Of a stretch of 7,103 nt of DNA, positions 4,908-7,103 are shown piece by piece (positions within the stretch are counted from its first letter, which is position 1; every line of letters starts with the position of its first letter). The stretch is from Spirochaetaceae bacterium. GTDB taxonomy: Bacteria; Spirochaetota; Spirochaetia; Treponematales; Rectinemataceae. Position numbers and translations under genes: made by a program. The notes below the pieces were generated by a model. That model was not told where the DNA came from, did no database searches, and worked only from the letters and a program-made list of their open reading frames with translations. The stretch is from NCBI GenBank assembly GCA_003452735.1, contig DMNL01000004.1, positions 1 through 7,103 of the forward strand, given 5' to 3'.

Positions 4908-6116
4908 ATGAGTAACATTTTTTCCAGACGGTCCGATGCTGGAGAAGCAGAACCAAATGAGCTTTCTGAGATTCGTGCATCGAGGTCCAGCTCTGGGCTT
5001 CCAGTCAAAGATCTATCGAATACAAATCCCACAAATGTAGGGCTTGATTGGGATAGCTCTGATCTTATCTCTCTGGCAACTAAAGATAATATTTTCTATT
5101 ACCCGGAGCCTAGAGGGCTTTATCGTGCTCGGGAGGCCATCTCGGATCATTTCGCTTCATATAAGCGAAATATGCCTCCCGATAACTATTTTCTCTGTGC
5201 ATCAACTTCGGAGGGATATTCATGGCTTTTCAAATTGCTATGCGACACTGGAGATGCGGTACTTGTACCAAAACCTGGTTATCCTCTTTTCCAACACTTG
5301 GCGGAACTAGAATCGGTGCAAGTCCTGACTTATAAACTTGAGTATGTTCATCCTTCTGGCTGGTATTTGAACCTAGACGAGCTTTCATTTATTCTTTCCG
5401 AAGATCATGGAAGGCGTATCAAGGCCATTGTGGTAATCAATCCCAGCAATCCAACTGGTTCATATATCCGAAAAGGAGAAAGAACCGCAATTCTGGATCT
5501 ATGCGAAAAATATGATCTCGCATTGATAGCGGATGAAGTTTTTTTCGATTTTCCTATAGATGAGAATGTCGAACGAAAGACATTTGTAGGGGAAGACAGA
5601 GTGCTTACTTTTGCATTAGACGGACTCTCCAAACGAATGGGATTGCCTCAGCTGAAGCTTGCATGGATAACTATCTCTGGGCCAAGCCAGAAGGTATCTA
5701 GAGCAAAAAAGCGACTTGACCTCATTGCAGATACTTTTCTTTCTGTGAACAGCCCTATAATGAACGCCCTGCCTTTTCTCTTTGAACATGAAACGGCATT
5801 TTTATGTAAGTCGCTAGGAAGAATTCGCCAGAATTATGCAGTCTATCTGGAAATCTTGACAGGTAAAGCTAGTCCGCATAGAGTGCTTTGCTGTCAAGGC
5901 GGATGGACTGCTCTAATTGAAAGCCCGAGTTATTTTGAAGAAGATAAAATAGCTCAGCGATTTCTCGAAGAAAAAGGGATTTTTGCACAACCAGGATATT
6001 TTTTTGACATAGATAATGGGGTGCATTTTGCCTTTAGTTTGATTATTCCTGCCATCAGCGCATGTTGCTGGTGCGTGGAATACAGGGATTTCTTTGAAGT
6101 ACTAGAAAATTCATGA
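4908..6116 (+). CDS. PLP-dependent class I/II aminotransferase, C-terminus possibly frameshifted
   Basis: This is a fold-type I aminotransferase of about 402 residues. From the ATG at 4908, PLP-binding features are YYPEPRGLYRAREAI at 64-78, the phosphate-site turn STSEG at 99-103, NPSNPTGS at 178-185, DEVFFDF at 209-215 and the Schiff-base lysine 242 in GLSKRMGLPQLKLAW. The usual DEVY tyrosine is phenylalanine, as in a subfamily of bacterial aminotransferases with N-terminal SRRxDxxxxPNxLS and SNTNPT motifs. Substrate is unknown. ATG at 4908 is preferred over an in-frame TTG at 4884 that would overlap ftcD, because GATAGG lies nine bases upstream and the shorter N-terminus suits the family. 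After SLIIP (to base 6050) the current frame ends in a cysteine-rich tail (ISACCWC) unlike the family; reading one base later from 6052 gives PSAHVAGAW and a stop at 6105, restoring the expected glycine. A one-base insertion or sequencing error near 6051 is possible. Confidence 0.85.
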   Translation: MSNIFSRRSDAGEAEPNELSEIRASRSSSGLPVKDLSNTNPTNVGLDWDSSDLISLATKDNIFYYPEPRGLYRAREAISDHFASYKRNMPPDNYFLCASTSEGYSWLFKLLCDTGDAVLVPKPGYPLFQHLAELESVQVLTYKLEYVHPSGWYLNLDELSFILSEDHGRRIKAIVVINPSNPTGSYIRKGERTAILDLCEKYDLALIADEVFFDFPIDENVERKTFVGEDRVLTFALDGLSKRMGLPQLKLAWITISGPSQKVSRAKKRLDLIADTFLSVNSPIMNALPFLFEHETAFLCKSLGRIRQNYAVYLEILTGKASPHRVLCCQGGWTALIESPSYFEEDKIAQRFLEEKGIFAQPGYFFDIDNGVHFAFSLIIPAISACCWCVEYRDFFEVLENS

Positions 6117-6148
6117 CGAAATCCTAGAAATATAGTATCTTGAAGGTT

Positions 6149-6155
6149 GGAGGAG
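6149..6155 (+). promoter_or_regulatory. Ribosome binding site of folD
   Basis: GGAGGAG precedes the ATG at 6158; the core GGAGG is four bases away, slightly close but strong. It decides the start against the in-frame TTG at 6140, which lies upstream of this site and would put it inside the coding region. Confidence 0.75.
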
Positions 6156-6157
6156 TT

Positions 6158-7042
6158 ATGTCTGCAGTACTTATCGATGGAAAGAGAATTGCTGAGGAGA
6201 TTAGGGATGAGCTTGTCCAGAAAGTCATCTTACTCAAGCAAAAAGGAGTAATACCAGGTCTTGCTGTGATTCTTGTGGGGGATAACCCTGCTTCGATTTC
6301 TTATGTGACCGCAAAAGAAAAAGCCTGCGCTGAAATCGGTATGAAGAGTTTCGAGACAAGGATGGCCGAGAATACATCAGAGGAAACCCTTCTTGAAAGA
6401 ATTGCAGAATGCAATAGAGATCCAAATGTTCATGGCATCCTCGTTCAGCTTCCTCTTCCTAGACATATCGATGAGCACCGCGTTATCGAGGCTATCGATC
6501 CCAACAAGGACGTAGATGGTTTTACTCCAGTCAATCTCGGTCGCATGCTCCTTGAACAACCTTGTTTCATACCCTGTACGCCGTTTGGAATAATTGAACT
6601 CCTTAAGAGGAGCGGTGTACCGACCAATGGAGCAAGGGCAGTGGTTGTCGGGCGCTCGAACATTGTAGGCAAACCGCTTGCAAACCTTTTTCTCCGGAAA
6701 TCGGTCAATGCAACTGTAACTGTCTGCCACACTGGGACGAGGGATCTTGGTTCTCATGTTCGGGAAGCGGATATTGTAGTGGCATGCGCGGGAGCACCAG
6801 GTTTGGTGTCTGTGGATATGATCAAGCCAGGTGCTTGTATTATAGATGTAGGAGTCAATCGTGTGCCAGATTCTACTAAAAAGAAGGGTTATCGGCTTTG
6901 CGGTGATGTTGATTTCGAAGGAGCTTCGCAGATTGCAGGCTGGATAACACCTGTACCAGGAGGGGTAGGGCCAATGACCATCACTATGTTGCTCTCAAAC
7001 ACCATCGATGCTGCTGCGAGGATTTCAAATATTGCGCTGTGA
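6158..7042 (+). CDS. folD: Bifunctional methylene-THF dehydrogenase / methenyl-THF cyclohydrolase
   Basis: FolD reversibly oxidises 5,10-methylene-THF with NAD(P)+ and hydrolyses 5,10-methenyl-THF to 10-formyl-THF. The 294 residues are a normal length and all landmarks are intact. Catalytic Tyr49 and Lys53 lie in SYVTAK, GILVQLPLP is at 93-101, and DPNKDVDGFTPVN at 114-126 holds Asp120 of the folate site. The Rossmann signature GRSNIVGKP is at 165-173, and TPVPGGVGPMT at 264-274 closes the active site. ATG at 6158 follows a clear ribosome binding site. It is 41 bases after the aminotransferase gene and is the last gene visible in the operon; no terminator appears in the 61 bases that follow, so the operon may continue. 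Its substrate is the product of FtcD, so the pair would carry formimino-derived carbon into methylene-THF or formyl-THF. The cofactor preference cannot be read from the motifs. Confidence 0.97.
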   Translation: MSAVLIDGKRIAEEIRDELVQKVILLKQKGVIPGLAVILVGDNPASISYVTAKEKACAEIGMKSFETRMAENTSEETLLERIAECNRDPNVHGILVQLPLPRHIDEHRVIEAIDPNKDVDGFTPVNLGRMLLEQPCFIPCTPFGIIELLKRSGVPTNGARAVVVGRSNIVGKPLANLFLRKSVNATVTVCHTGTRDLGSHVREADIVVACAGAPGLVSVDMIKPGACIIDVGVNRVPDSTKKKGYRLCGDVDFEGASQIAGWITPVPGGVGPMTITMLLSNTIDAAARISNIAL

Positions 7043-7103
7043 AAATCCAAGTCTACATTAGGCAGAGAAAAGATAGGTTTTAGATATTATTAAGCGCCTT
7101 GAT

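Noticed and set aside
6110..6136. Possible internal promoter before folD (TATAGT at 6131-6136).
   Set aside because: The only -35-like sequence, TTCATG, is weak and 15 bases away; folD is well explained as an operon member.
6117..6157. A THF riboswitch upstream of folD was considered because the operon handles folates.
   Set aside because: The 41-base gap is too short and shows no matching structure.
7043..7103. Search for a terminator or further gene after folD.
   Set aside because: No stem followed by a T run and no convincing start codon with a ribosome binding site is visible before the window ends.

Overview
The window carries seven protein-coding genes in two opposed blocks. The codon-level protein features (an anaerobe-type redox sensor Rex, a bifunctional formiminotransferase-cyclodeaminase, FolD and a MobA-like enzyme) and the moderately AT-rich DNA suggest an anaerobic, fermentative bacterium. 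The style of the Rex and fused FtcD proteins fits a spirochaete of the treponeme type, but a clostridial relative is not excluded. No mobile element, tRNA, rRNA or CRISPR array is seen.

Left block, minus strand (about 2548 down to 78): a phosphoribosyltransferase-like protein, then a strong intrinsic terminator, then rex, then a THEP1-like P-loop NTPase. The 318-base gap between the phosphoribosyltransferase gene and rex is not empty. On the minus strand it holds a good extended -10 promoter and, about 50 bases further, the terminator hairpin. Together they would give an RNA of about 90 nt whose terminator loop reads ACCTCCTTTT, a copy of the 16S rRNA anti-Shine-Dalgarno tail. A perfect TATAAT flanked by a short inverted repeat follows before rex.

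Right block, plus strand (2560 to 7042): mobA-like, ftcD, a class I/II aminotransferase and folD, with gaps of 1, 10 and 41 bases, almost certainly one operon. FtcD would move a formimino group onto tetrahydrofolate and release ammonia to make 5,10-methenyl-THF. FolD interconverts that compound with methylene-THF and 10-formyl-THF. The MobA-like protein would finish a molybdenum cofactor, plausibly for a formate or xanthine dehydrogenase encoded elsewhere. Read together, this is a one-carbon module for breakdown of histidine or purines (formiminoglutamate or formiminoglycine), placed beside the NADH/NAD+ sensor Rex. The pathway assignment is inference.

The two blocks diverge from an unusually tight junction: the start codons of the phosphoribosyltransferase-like gene and of mobA are 11 bases apart, and both lie in the arms of a perfect 7-bp inverted repeat (TGTCATA-N9-TATGACA). 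The mobA side has an extended -10 sequence ending nine bases before the ATG and no ribosome binding site, so its mRNA may be leaderless. The aminotransferase C-terminus looks frameshifted near base 6051.
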